From: UBA4582 sp965657335
GTDB lineage: Bacteria > Pseudomonadota > Gammaproteobacteria > Pseudomonadales > Azotimanducaceae
DNA length: 64,000 nucleotides
Direction: 5' to 3'
Assembly (NCBI GenBank): GCA_965657335.1
Contig: CBFHOH010000005.1
Span: 1-64,000 of the forward strand
A program made the position numbers and the translations under genes. Numbering within the stretch: position 1 is the stretch's first letter; each line of letters begins with the position of its first letter. The notes under the pieces were generated by a model. That model saw only the letters and a program-made list of their open reading frames with translations, did no database searches and was not told the DNA's origin. Positions 17,672 to 26,758 of the stretch are shown one piece after another.

Positions 17672-19303
17672 ATGGCAAATATTTACGAGACTGACCTTCC
17701 TAAAAACTCAGCGAATTATGAGACGCTTTCTCCGCTAAGTTATTTAAAGCGCAGTGCAGCGTTGTACCCTGATTATCCGGCAATCGTGCATGGGGACATT
17801 GTCCAAGATTGGGGTGAAACCTACCAAAGATGTATGAAGTTTGCTTCTGCCCTGAATAAGGCCGGTATTGGTAAAGGAGATACGGTTGCCGTGTTGTTAC
17901 CTAATATCCCGGAGATGTTTGAATTGCACTTCTCTGTGGCTATGACGGGCGCAGTATTGAATGCGATCAATACTCGGCTAGACGATAAAACCATCGCTTT
18001 CATACTCGATCATGGTGAAGCGAAGGTATTCATCACTGATATTGAGTTTTCTCGTGTCACTGCGAGTGCGCTTGACCTCTCGACGTCAAGTCCGCTTGTT
18101 ATAGATGTTGAGGATCCGCTCTTTACGGATGGGGAACGGGTTGGCTCCATGACTTTCAATGAGATGCTGGCAACCGGCGACGATGTCTTTGATTGGTCAT
18201 TGCCAGATGATGAATGGGATGCGATCTCACTGAATTACACTTCCGGAACGACAGGTAATCCCAAAGGGGTGGTTTATCACCATCGAGGTGCATACCTAAA
18301 TGCGGCGAACAACGCGCTGACATGGAATATGGGGCTTCATCCCCGGTATTTGTGGACGTTGCCGATGTTTCATTGCAATGGCTGGTGCTTCCCATGGACG
18401 TTAGCAACTGTCGCGGGCACGACCGTGTGTCTGCGACACGTCCGCGAAGACGCTATATTTAGTGCGATCAAGAGAAACCAAATCTCGCATTTTTGTGGTG
18501 CACCTGTTGTTCTCAACGCATTAATCAATGCTGCAGATGAGTTGAAAGAGGGTGTTGAACATGAAATCAATGTCATGACGGCCGGCGCTGCGCCACCTGC
18601 TGCGGTCATTGAGGGTATGGAGTCGATGGGTTTTAAAGTGACGCATGTGTATGGTTTAACCGAAACTTATGGACCTATGGTGGTTTCAGCTTGGCGGTCG
18701 GAGTGGGATCACTTGGACTCAGCGGAAAAAGCACGTCTAAAGGCAAGACAGGGAGTCTCCTCAATGCTTGCCGGAGAAACAATGGTTGGCGATCCTGACA
18801 CCTTGGCGCCAGTTCCCTGGGACGGTGAAACTCAGGGCGAGATATTCATGCGCGGTAACATTGTGATGAAAGGTTATCTGAAGAATTCGGAAACAACGAA
18901 GGATGCCTTTGAGGGTGGGTGGTTCCACTCGGGCGATCTTGCCGTTTGCCACCCTGATGGATACATCCAAATTAAGGATCGTTCAAAAGATATTATCATC
19001 AGCGGCGGTGAAAATATTTCGAGTATCGAAATCGAGGACGTCTTATTCCAACATCCGGCAATCCTTGAGGCGGCTGTGGTTGCTAGGTCAGATGCAAAGT
19101 GGGGTGAGACGCCCTGTGCTTTTGTGGCGCTGAAGGAAGGACAAGTTCTGACGGAAAGCGAAGTCATTGATTATTGCAGAGAGGAGCTTGCCCGGTTCAA
19201 AATACCAAAAACCGTTATTTTTGGTCCGTTAGTCAAAACCTCTACCGGAAAGGTTCAAAAATATTTGTTACGTGAAAAAGCTGAGGCGCATGAGGCGCAC
19301 TGA
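17672..19303 (+). CDS. Acyl-CoA synthetase, DmdB/medium-chain ligase type
   Basis: A 543-residue member of the ANL superfamily that activates a carboxylic acid to its CoA thioester through an acyl-AMP. The ATP-binding loop is NYTSGTTGNPKGVVYHH, the A5 motif is YGLTETYG, the hinge is around KDRSKDIIISGGENISS and the catalytic Lys is in TGKVQKYLL. The N-terminal pattern (SPLSYLKRSAALYPDYPAIV) is that of the subgroup containing methylmercaptopropionate-CoA ligase DmdB and many medium-chain or branched acid ligases. The substrate is uncertain. ATG at 17672 fits the family start; TTG at 17654 is a poorer choice. Confidence 0.88.
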   Translation: MANIYETDLPKNSANYETLSPLSYLKRSAALYPDYPAIVHGDIVQDWGETYQRCMKFASALNKAGIGKGDTVAVLLPNIPEMFELHFSVAMTGAVLNAINTRLDDKTIAFILDHGEAKVFITDIEFSRVTASALDLSTSSPLVIDVEDPLFTDGERVGSMTFNEMLATGDDVFDWSLPDDEWDAISLNYTSGTTGNPKGVVYHHRGAYLNAANNALTWNMGLHPRYLWTLPMFHCNGWCFPWTLATVAGTTVCLRHVREDAIFSAIKRNQISHFCGAPVVLNALINAADELKEGVEHEINVMTAGAAPPAAVIEGMESMGFKVTHVYGLTETYGPMVVSAWRSEWDHLDSAEKARLKARQGVSSMLAGETMVGDPDTLAPVPWDGETQGEIFMRGNIVMKGYLKNSETTKDAFEGGWFHSGDLAVCHPDGYIQIKDRSKDIIISGGENISSIEIEDVLFQHPAILEAAVVARSDAKWGETPCAFVALKEGQVLTESEVIDYCREELARFKIPKTVIFGPLVKTSTGKVQKYLLREKAEAHEAH

Positions 19304-19382
19304 TATTTATTGTTTATATGCAATCACGATGTGCCCTATGGGAAAAATACGTTACAGTCAGAGCACAATTTGGAAAGGAGAA

Positions 19383-19410
19383 ATGAGGGAATGAGGGAAT
19401 GAGGGAATGA
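19383..19410 (+). repeat. Three ATGAGGGA repeats forming overlapping mini-ORFs before a start codon
   Basis: An 8-bp unit, ATGAGGGA, repeats in tandem at 19383, 19391 and 19399, followed by the true ATG at 19407. Each unit reads ATG-AGG-GAA-TGA, and each TGA overlaps the next ATG as ATGA. The AGGGA of each unit can also serve as ribosome-binding site for a following ATG. A separate AAAGGAG stands just upstream at 19374-19380. Confidence 0.85.
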
Positions 19411-21014
19411 GTCACACCGGATCGTCAGAGTCGGCGGAAGCACTGACTTTTGCAGAGTCTCGTCAACGCGATGCTGAGCGTCCACCGCTCACGAAACGTA
19501 TTCTCGGTTCCTATGGTGCGCCCGCGACGCCGCTTGCGATGGTCGGTTTGCCGATGGCGGTTTTTCTACCCGCGGTCTATGCTGACTCGGAAGGTTTTGG
19601 TCTTGGCTTGGCCTTTGTCGGAATTGTGCTCGTGCTTGCTAGGTTATTCGATGGCGTAACAGACCCAATCGTTGGGTTGCTCTCAGACCGTGTTCGAACA
19701 CGTTGGGGACGCCGAAAACCATTTATTCTTCTGGGCACACCGATTTACATACTCGGTATTTGCATGCTGTTTATTCCTCCCATCGAATTTACAGATATTT
19801 CCCTTTTCGGTATGAACTTCAGCTCTGGTTACCCCTGGATGCTGGCTATGCTTGTTGTCATATATGTCGGTTCAACAATCAAGGATGTGCCCTATAGTGC
19901 ATGGGGTGCGGAATTGTCTAACGATTACAACGAGCGCACCCTGATTACCAGTTGGCGAGAAGGCTTTACCGTAACCGGGTCTTTGATTGGTGCTTTTACA
20001 CCGGCGATTATCTTCTTTTTCGGCTACGATAAACCCACTGATAGCGTTTATTTCTTGTCTTTAGCGATCGCTATCGTGATGCCGGTGCTAGTCATCAATA
20101 TGTTGATTTCAGTGCCTGAGTATCCTGTGACCGAAATAAAATCAGATCCGTTACCTTTAAAAGAAAGTTTTAAATACGTTTGGCAAAATGAACCCTACCG
20201 ACGGCTGATTATCGTATTTTTGTTTTCGACGATTGGTGCGGCGATGACGAATACACTGAGTTTCTTTTTCGTCAAGCATGTATTGCTCGCCGGAGCACTC
20301 TTCGGCTTCTATCTGGCACCTTATTTTGTCTCGCAACTTGTCGCTATTCCTTTGTGGTTCAAGCTTTCTCGGCGCATCGGCAAACACAGAGCCACGATGG
20401 TGGCAATTGGTTGGTACGCACTCTGGTCCAGTATGATTCCGCTCATTGCGATCGCGCCAGTTGAGTGGTTCGATGCCTTTCAGATCAAAAACATTCTGGT
20501 TTTTTTACCGGATGATGCTTATGCATCTGCAGTTGGGTATTTCGAGGGCAAGCCGACAGGCAAATTCCTGTTCTTTATAATTATTATGTGTTTAAAAGGA
20601 TCGTCCATTGGTGCTCTATCCGCTTTGCCTTATGCGATGGCTGCGGATGTAATCGATGTTGATGCAGCGCAAACGGGTAAGCGACAGGGTGGAGCGTATT
20701 TCTCGATCTGGTCTATGACCAGAAAATTGGCCTACGCACTCGGATTGTTCGTCGGCACTAATTTGGTCGTTTTCTGGGGTTTTGATTCTCTTGCAGATCC
20801 GACGAATACAACGAACTCGCAATTTTCACTCATCATGTTGGCGGTGACTTACTCCGTTATACCAGCGTTGTTCAAGTTCGTTGCTATGCCTCTGTTGTGG
20901 AATTATCCGCTGACAGAAGAACGGGTTGCCCAGATACAAACCGATATTGCCGAGAAGAATGCGGATATAATCAATTCAGCCAACAAGCCGCTTGAGGTTG
21001 GTTCTAGCGCTTAG
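19407..21014 (+). CDS. MFS transporter of the GPH (MelB-like) type
   Basis: A 535-residue inner-membrane carrier with about 12 hydrophobic segments. The loop after helix 2 reads LFDGVTDPIVGLLSDRVRTR followed by WGRRKPFILLG, the signature of glycoside-pentoside-hexuronide/cation symporters and related lipid or organic-acid carriers. A long extramembrane segment lies near residues 345-390 (EWFDAFQIKNILVFLPDDAY), which is unusual for the family. The gene follows the acyl-CoA ligase by 103 bases on the same strand and could import its substrate; this is inference. Translation starts at the last of a series of ATGA overlaps. Confidence 0.85.
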   Translation: MSHTGSSESAEALTFAESRQRDAERPPLTKRILGSYGAPATPLAMVGLPMAVFLPAVYADSEGFGLGLAFVGIVLVLARLFDGVTDPIVGLLSDRVRTRWGRRKPFILLGTPIYILGICMLFIPPIEFTDISLFGMNFSSGYPWMLAMLVVIYVGSTIKDVPYSAWGAELSNDYNERTLITSWREGFTVTGSLIGAFTPAIIFFFGYDKPTDSVYFLSLAIAIVMPVLVINMLISVPEYPVTEIKSDPLPLKESFKYVWQNEPYRRLIIVFLFSTIGAAMTNTLSFFFVKHVLLAGALFGFYLAPYFVSQLVAIPLWFKLSRRIGKHRATMVAIGWYALWSSMIPLIAIAPVEWFDAFQIKNILVFLPDDAYASAVGYFEGKPTGKFLFFIIIMCLKGSSIGALSALPYAMAADVIDVDAAQTGKRQGGAYFSIWSMTRKLAYALGLFVGTNLVVFWGFDSLADPTNTTNSQFSLIMLAVTYSVIPALFKFVAMPLLWNYPLTEERVAQIQTDIAEKNADIINSANKPLEVGSSA

Positions 21015-21210
21015 TCCAAATGTTTGCTCAATATGGCGCCATCCAGTTTCGCCTAGACTGCCGAGTTTCTACAACGAGTCGACAGCAGTGAGATAATCAG
21101 CAAGCTGAGCAGGGGCGTATATTGCCGGAAAAGATTAATTTGCTGTAACCGGTTAACATGTCACCAAGCACAAATCATTTATTCAGGCAGAAATTTGAGA
21201 GTAAAAGAGA

Positions 21211-22641
21211 TTGAGTAATAGCGAGCAAGAAGATAATTCCCTATGGACTTGGCTCGAGTTAGAGCGGGCATGTGGATTGTCTAGCTCAGGTGCTAAAATT
21301 GTTGTAAACGGGATCAGCATCGATTCAAGATCAGTGGCGCCGGAGGATCTCTTCATTGCACTCTCCGGCGATCCCGGGCCACGGTTCAAGTCGTCGGGCA
21401 GTCAAGGGCTCGACGGTCACGACTTTGTCACCGGCGCGGTGCAAAACGGTGCGACCGGTTTAATGGTGTCAAAACCAAGCGATCCCTCCGTAGAGTCTAA
21501 AACTGCGACCTTAAGGGTCCCTAGTACCTTAGATGGACTCTGGCAAATAGGTGCCGCGGGTCGAGCCAGAATGGCCGGTAAGGTTGTGGCGATCACTGGT
21601 AGCAGCGGTAAGACAACACTTCGACAGTGGATGCAGGAAATCCTCTCAGCACAAGCCATGACACATGCATCTGTCGGCAGTTTCAACAATCATTGGGGAG
21701 TTCCTTTGTCATTGGCGCGTATGCCGCAGCAATCTGAATATGGCATTTTCGAAGTTGGGATGAATCACCCGGGAGAAATCTCACCGCTGACCAAGTTGGT
21801 AAAACCGGACGTTGCTGTTGTCCTGAATGTGTTGCCTGCACATATCGGCCAGTTCGAGAGCCTTGAGCATATCAAAAAGGAAAAGCTCACGATCGCAGAT
21901 GGTCTTGATTCAGCGGGTACTCTGGTATTGCATGACGAATTGGTGCCGGGTTGCGGGGTTAATCATAAGATAATCAGCTTTGGGTTTAGCAGCGACGCGC
22001 ACGTACGGGGCCGTATTCTTGACGTCAATCACACGCTTGGCGTCACCACGGTTGAAGCAATGATCAACAATGAGACTTACGCATACACCCTGAATGGTAA
22101 GGGAGAGCACCGGGTTCTCACTTCTCTGGCTGCGTTGGCCGTGGTGTATGCGCTCGACGCTGACGTGCATGCCGCCACAAATTCGCTAGAAAAAATCACA
22201 ACGCCTAAGGGGCGAGGTAATCAGATTCACATCGGCAACGCGGTGCTGATTGATGATAGCTATAACGCTAATCCGGTGAGCATGGCATACGCTCTGCAGT
22301 CTCTGCGGTTATCGTCGGCGGAGACAAAAATCGCTATCTTGGGTGAGATGTTTGAGTTGGGCGACGATGGAGGCGATGCTCATCGAGCAATCCAAGATCA
22401 GTGTTTAGGCTTAAGCCGGGTCATTACGGTAGGGGAGGGATTTAATGTTTGGGAGGCAAACATTTTACCTGCTGGTGTTTGGCAACATTATGAGAATGCA
22501 GCAGATGTTCCCATTGACCAATTGGTCGATAAAAACGATGGCCTAACCGAGTTACTGGTTAAAGGATCAAACAAGGTATTTTGGGTAAACGGATTTGTAG
22601 AACAGCTCGAGCATTGCCTTCGGCAACAACATTTTGGCTAG
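21211..22641 (+). CDS. murF: UDP-MurNAc-tripeptide--D-Ala-D-Ala ligase
   Basis: A 476-residue Mur ligase that adds D-Ala-D-Ala to UDP-MurNAc-tripeptide, the last cytoplasmic step of peptidoglycan precursor assembly. The N-terminal domain has GISIDSRSV, the ATP loop is ITGSSGKTT, followed by SFNNHWGVPLSL, EVGMNHPGEI, and in the C-terminal domain DDSYNANPVSM and ILGEMFELG, all typical of MurF. The start is TTG at 21211 after AAAGAGA. It stands alone, not in the dcw cell-wall cluster where murF usually lies, so it could be a relocated or extra copy. Confidence 0.9.
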   Translation: MSNSEQEDNSLWTWLELERACGLSSSGAKIVVNGISIDSRSVAPEDLFIALSGDPGPRFKSSGSQGLDGHDFVTGAVQNGATGLMVSKPSDPSVESKTATLRVPSTLDGLWQIGAAGRARMAGKVVAITGSSGKTTLRQWMQEILSAQAMTHASVGSFNNHWGVPLSLARMPQQSEYGIFEVGMNHPGEISPLTKLVKPDVAVVLNVLPAHIGQFESLEHIKKEKLTIADGLDSAGTLVLHDELVPGCGVNHKIISFGFSSDAHVRGRILDVNHTLGVTTVEAMINNETYAYTLNGKGEHRVLTSLAALAVVYALDADVHAATNSLEKITTPKGRGNQIHIGNAVLIDDSYNANPVSMAYALQSLRLSSAETKIAILGEMFELGDDGGDAHRAIQDQCLGLSRVITVGEGFNVWEANILPAGVWQHYENAADVPIDQLVDKNDGLTELLVKGSNKVFWVNGFVEQLEHCLRQQHFG

Positions 22642-22847
22642 ACGTGCTTCGCGATTCAGCCCAACACTACTAGACCTGTGATGGTTGCCAGCGATAAATT
22701 GCCGTGGTGAGCCGCTGTTATTTGAGCCATCTGTCCGGGGCTTTTGATTTCCGCGTCAAGACGCTGACGCCTGTTTCTTAACTGGCTATTTATCTCTAAT
22801 GATCCATGTCATAATTCTTCGAAGTATTCAAAGAATTTTCCCCTTTC

Positions 22848-23810
22848 ATGATTGTAGACAGACTCGGCCGCAGATTTCGCAACTTAAGAGTTAGCCTCAC
22901 CGCTGCCTGTAATTACGCCTGCAATTATTGTGTTCCCGACGGCAAACGGTTGATGAAGGCGAAATATGAGCTTCCCGCGACTGAGATGTTGAAGGCTGTG
23001 ACTTTGTTACAGCAAGCTGCAGGCATTGATAAAATAAGAATTACCGGCGGCGAGCCACTTGTGACACCGAAGTTCGACGATTTCTTACTCGGGGTTATGC
23101 GGTTGCCGCTTAAAGACGTTAGCTTGACGACGAATGGCCAGTTACTGCTGAAAAAGCGAGACGTTATTAAGGCATCTGGCATCACCCGTATCAATGTTAG
23201 CCTGGACACACTGAACCCGATTAAATTTAAGCAAATAGCTAGAAGTGGCGATCTTGAGACCGTTCTAGCCGGCATCGACTCGATGTTAGATATGGGACTC
23301 CGGGTCAAGATCAACATGGTGCCATTAAGGAACCAAAATATCGGTGAAGTGCTGCCCTTGCTCGATTACTGTCTTGAAAGAGGTATTGAGTTGAGGTTTA
23401 TCGAACTGATGCGTATGGGGCACCTACTTACGGGCAACGGCTTTCAAACAGATTTTCTATCGATGGAAGGCCTACTTGATATTATTTCTGAAAAATACGA
23501 GTTTGCCAGAACGGATGCGCCTCATGACTCGACTGCAGTCAGATTCCAAATTCCTGATAAAGGTGTATTCGGTATTATCGCCAATGAAAGCGAACCGTTC
23601 TGTCGGGCCTGTACACGCCTTAGGTTATCGTCCGACGGTAATCTCTATGGTTGCCTGAGTAATAGTAATCATCGATACATAGGTGATTTACTCGATCTTC
23701 CGCCGCATGTGGCGCTTCCGCGAATTCAGAACATATTGGTCGACGCGTTGGCGGACAAGAAACTTGCTTTTCAGGGCGAAGTGACGGTGATGAAACTGAT
23801 TGGCGGCTAG
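22848..23810 (+). CDS. moaA: GTP 3',8-cyclase, molybdenum cofactor synthesis
   Basis: A 320-residue radical SAM enzyme that starts molybdopterin synthesis by converting GTP to 3',8-cH2GTP. The N-terminal cluster is bound by C21, C25 and C28 (CxxxCxxC) and the C-terminal cluster by the Cys pair in PFCRACTRLRL and the Cys in LYGCL. RITGGEPLV is the SAM-binding GGE motif, and the protein ends in the functional Gly-Gly tail. No other moa, mob or moe gene is in view, so the rest of the pathway must lie elsewhere. Confidence 0.93.
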   Translation: MIVDRLGRRFRNLRVSLTAACNYACNYCVPDGKRLMKAKYELPATEMLKAVTLLQQAAGIDKIRITGGEPLVTPKFDDFLLGVMRLPLKDVSLTTNGQLLLKKRDVIKASGITRINVSLDTLNPIKFKQIARSGDLETVLAGIDSMLDMGLRVKINMVPLRNQNIGEVLPLLDYCLERGIELRFIELMRMGHLLTGNGFQTDFLSMEGLLDIISEKYEFARTDAPHDSTAVRFQIPDKGVFGIIANESEPFCRACTRLRLSSDGNLYGCLSNSNHRYIGDLLDLPPHVALPRIQNILVDALADKKLAFQGEVTVMKLIGG

Positions 23811-24167
23811 CCGCTGTTCTAAAGCACCATGATTAGCAGATTTAAACTTCTCAATTTTTCGTGACTTTTATTTGCGCATGCGGGCAAGCCAATGGTCAAT
23901 TGGAACGTCTACGCCAGCGGGTGTTGATATTCACCGCGACCACTCGTTGGTCGTAGGTTACCTTCGACATTGCGATGAGACGCATTGCGAGACACTGTGA
24001 TCTTAAACGCCTAGACTGAGTGAAAGACATATCGCCAGCGATATTTATCAGTGTCAGAAAGTGCAGCGCTATCGTGACACTGCGAGATCTCTGCAATAGA
24101 ATTCAGTAATTCCAAACAGAACTCCCCCCAAAGAACTGCAACAGACGTAATCAGGAATGATAATCAA
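23811..24167. other. Intergenic stretch, one short palindrome
   Basis: No coding region is convincing here. The only structure I see is ATATCGC-CA-GCGATAT at 24029-24044, a 7-bp perfect dyad about 125 bases before the DUF1285 gene, which could be an operator. A short minus-strand frame at 23896-24096 has no ribosome-binding site or recognisable protein. Confidence 0.4.
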
Positions 24168-24761
24168 ATGAAAGATAACACCCCGGACGCTGATCCTGCG
24201 CGTTATAACCGCCTGGCAGCGTTATCCCAATTTGAAGGGCAGTCAGCGCCTCCGATACATCTTTGGCACCCTGAACAAACCTGCGATATCGATATGAAAA
24301 TTGACCGCAACGGTGATTGGTACCATGAAGGGACGTTGATTAAACGCGCCAGTCTCACACGGTTATTTTCATCTGTCATGAGACTAGAGAGCGATGGCGA
24401 CTATTTTTTAGTGACCCCGGTAGAGAAATGTAAAATTCAGGTCGAAGACGTTCCGTTTCAGGCTATTTTAATGCGGGTGGACAAGGGCGGTGTTAGCCAG
24501 CAGCTTGTATTCACGTCAAATATGGGAGAGGAGGCTGTTGCAGGAAAGGAGCATCCTCTGTCTTTTATTGAAGAAAAGGATGTAGATAACGGCAGTAGCT
24601 TTATCCCTTATATCGAGATTCGAGATGGGCTTAAGGCAAGAGTTTCGAGAAATGTGTACTACCAACTGATGGATTTGCTGGAAGAAGGTGAAGGTGATCA
24701 CAAAGGATGGTGGGGAGTATGGAGTGGTGGATGCTTTTTTGGCATTAGCGAATCAGCGTGA
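24168..24761 (+). CDS. DUF1285-family protein
   Basis: A 197-residue, probably cytosolic protein with the DUF1285 pattern: PPIHLWHPE near residue 29, the invariant-looking DMKIDRNGDWYHEGTLIKR, RLFSSVMRLESDGDYFLVTP and, near the end, PYIEIRDGLKARVSRNVYYQ. The family occurs widely in Proteobacteria and has a two-barrel fold with no agreed function. It converges on the ETF-QO gene. Nothing in the neighbourhood suggests a job. Confidence 0.8.
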   Translation: MKDNTPDADPARYNRLAALSQFEGQSAPPIHLWHPEQTCDIDMKIDRNGDWYHEGTLIKRASLTRLFSSVMRLESDGDYFLVTPVEKCKIQVEDVPFQAILMRVDKGGVSQQLVFTSNMGEEAVAGKEHPLSFIEEKDVDNGSSFIPYIEIRDGLKARVSRNVYYQLMDLLEEGEGDHKGWWGVWSGGCFFGISESA

Positions 24762-24806
24762 TAGTGACGCTGACCCGCATATGCCGAACACAAAAGTGAG
24801 ATCTAT

Positions 24807-26453
24807 CTACATATTACCGTAGTTTGGACCGCCTGTGCCCTCCGGCACCACCCAGGTGATGTTCTGTGCTGGGTCCTTGATGTCGCAAGTTTTACAGTGC
24901 ACGCAGTTTTGCGCGTTGATCTGAAAACGCTTGTTACCATCCTCCTCTTCAACAATTTCATAAACACCTGCTGGGCAATAACGTTGCGCTGGCTCGTCAT
25001 AAAGCGGCAGATTGGAGTGTATCGGAATGTTCGGATCCTTCAGCTGTAGATGGCACGGTTGATCCTCTTCATGAGAAGTATTACTGATGAATACCGAAGA
25101 CAAACGATCAAAACTGAGCACACCATCTGGCTTTGGGTACTCAGGTTTGGCACATTTACTCGCGAGTTTGAGATTCGCGTGATCAGGGTGATCGTCTTGA
25201 AGCGTGAATGGCAAACGACCACGGAAGATGTACTGATCGATCAAAGTTAACGGTGAAGAAAGGAATAAACCAAGCTTGTGCATCAGTGGCATAGCATTTC
25301 TAGCGGTGTAAAGTTCTTCGTGCAACCAAGAATCTTCAAATGCCTGGGGATAGCTTTCCAGCTCATCACCACCGGTTTTTCCTTCCATGAGTGCGGCGAC
25401 AATTGACTCAGCCGCCAGCATGCCCGATTTCATTGCTGTGTGTGTGCCTTTCTGTTTCAAATTGTTCAAAAACCCTGCGTCGTCACCCACCATCAAACCG
25501 CCCGGCATAATGAGCTTGGGCAGCGATTGGAGTCCACCCTTCACGACGGCACGCGCGCCATACGCGACGCGTTTGCCGCCCTCGAGGTACTGTCGGATGA
25601 CCTTATGTTGTTTGAACCGTTGAAATTCTTCGAAAGGGCTAATGTGAGGGTTGCTGTAACCTAGGTCGACAATGAGGCCAACCGCTACCTGATTGTTTTC
25701 GAGATGGTAAAGGTAGGAACCTCCCAGTGTTTGACCGGGGAAATGGCCTAACGGCCAGCCAACGGTATGCATCACTTTGCCCGGAACATGTTTTTCTGGG
25801 TCAATATCCCAGACTTCTTTGAATCCGATACCATAATGCTGAGCATTACTGTCGGCGTTCAGATTGAACTTTTCCATTACCTGCTTGCCAAGGTGTCCGC
25901 GACAACCTTCTGCGAATACGGTGTACTTGGCGTGGAGTTCATAACCCGGCTCGAAGGTTGCTTTCTGCTCACCATTTGAATCAACACCCATATCGCCTGT
26001 TGCGATGCCCTTTACCGCGCCGCTCTCATCGTAAAGCACCTCAGTCGCAGCGAACCCCGGAAAAATGTTTACGCCCAGCTCTTCGGCTTGTTCTGCCAGC
26101 CAGCGACACAGATTGGCGAGACTAACGGCGTGGTTGCCAGGATTATGCAGGGCGCCTGGAATAAGCCAGCTCGGTAGTTTCATCCCTTGATGGTCGTCAA
26201 TCAGATAATAAATATCGTCATCGGTGACCGGGTTGTTGAGCGGTGCTCCCATCTCCTGCCAGTCTGGGAACAGTTCGTTCAGCGCTCGTGGCTCGACGAC
26301 CGCACCGGATAGAATGTGCGCACCAATTTCCGACCCCTTCTCGACGAGGCAAACGGTAATTTCCTGCTCGTTTTCCAGTGCAAGTTGGGCGAACCTTATT
26401 GCTGTAGCAAGACCAGCAGGCCCGCCTCCGACAACAACAAGATCAAATTCCAT
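24807..26453 (-). CDS. Electron transfer flavoprotein-ubiquinone oxidoreductase
   Basis: A 548-residue membrane-associated FAD/Fe-S protein that passes electrons from reduced ETF to ubiquinone. The FAD site is VVVGGGPAGLATAIR at the N-terminus. The C-terminal 4Fe-4S cluster is held by Cys in RYCPAGVYE and in NCVHCKTCDIKDP, followed by the family hallmark ITWVVPEGTGGP. ATG at 26453 has GGAAAGAG ahead of it; the GTG five codons upstream is less likely. It is divergent from etfBA, its electron donor, so the two units are probably coordinated from the shared 305-base gap. Confidence 0.95.
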   Translation of the reverse strand: MEFDLVVVGGGPAGLATAIRFAQLALENEQEITVCLVEKGSEIGAHILSGAVVEPRALNELFPDWQEMGAPLNNPVTDDDIYYLIDDHQGMKLPSWLIPGALHNPGNHAVSLANLCRWLAEQAEELGVNIFPGFAATEVLYDESGAVKGIATGDMGVDSNGEQKATFEPGYELHAKYTVFAEGCRGHLGKQVMEKFNLNADSNAQHYGIGFKEVWDIDPEKHVPGKVMHTVGWPLGHFPGQTLGGSYLYHLENNQVAVGLIVDLGYSNPHISPFEEFQRFKQHKVIRQYLEGGKRVAYGARAVVKGGLQSLPKLIMPGGLMVGDDAGFLNNLKQKGTHTAMKSGMLAAESIVAALMEGKTGGDELESYPQAFEDSWLHEELYTARNAMPLMHKLGLFLSSPLTLIDQYIFRGRLPFTLQDDHPDHANLKLASKCAKPEYPKPDGVLSFDRLSSVFISNTSHEEDQPCHLQLKDPNIPIHSNLPLYDEPAQRYCPAGVYEIVEEEDGNKRFQINAQNCVHCKTCDIKDPAQNITWVVPEGTGGPNYGNM

Positions 26454-26656
26454 GGATTCTCTTTCCACGTGTACGACTCCTCAAATGTAAAAAATTATGT
26501 GACCCGGTGGCGGTGTGCCAGCGACAGTAAGTCACTGGGGCGCTATTGTATGAAAAGTCGCGAGCGAAAGGAAATCATTCAAATCAATGGTTTTGGATAA
26601 ACCATTGGTAGTGGTTTGCCAAATAAATCAACTAAATTAATGACTTAGGTGATTTT

Positions 26657-26703
26657 TGTGCATGTGCACACCTATTGACGCTTTGGTAATAAAACGGCAG
26701 AAT
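26657..26703 (+). promoter_or_regulatory. Probable etfBA promoter with upstream palindrome
   Basis: -35 TTGACG (26675-26680), 17-base spacer and -10-like CAGAAT (26698-26703) precede etfB by 55 bases. Directly upstream is TGTGCATGTGCACA (26657-26670), with 6-bp perfect arms, which is placed like an operator or activator site. The remaining part of the gap toward ETF-QO shows no other clear signal. Confidence 0.55.
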
Positions 26704-26758
26704 ACGCGCTCTATTTTCTAGTCCAAATTCATTTTTTTATTACCAGCAGAGGAAGTCC

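Noticed and set aside
19383..19410. CRISPR or other long-repeat array
   Set aside because: Only three 8-bp units with no spacers; no CRISPR-like array was seen anywhere in the window.
23896..24096. 66-residue minus-strand frame between moaA and the DUF1285 gene
   Set aside because: Composition and start context look random; no similarity that I can recognise.
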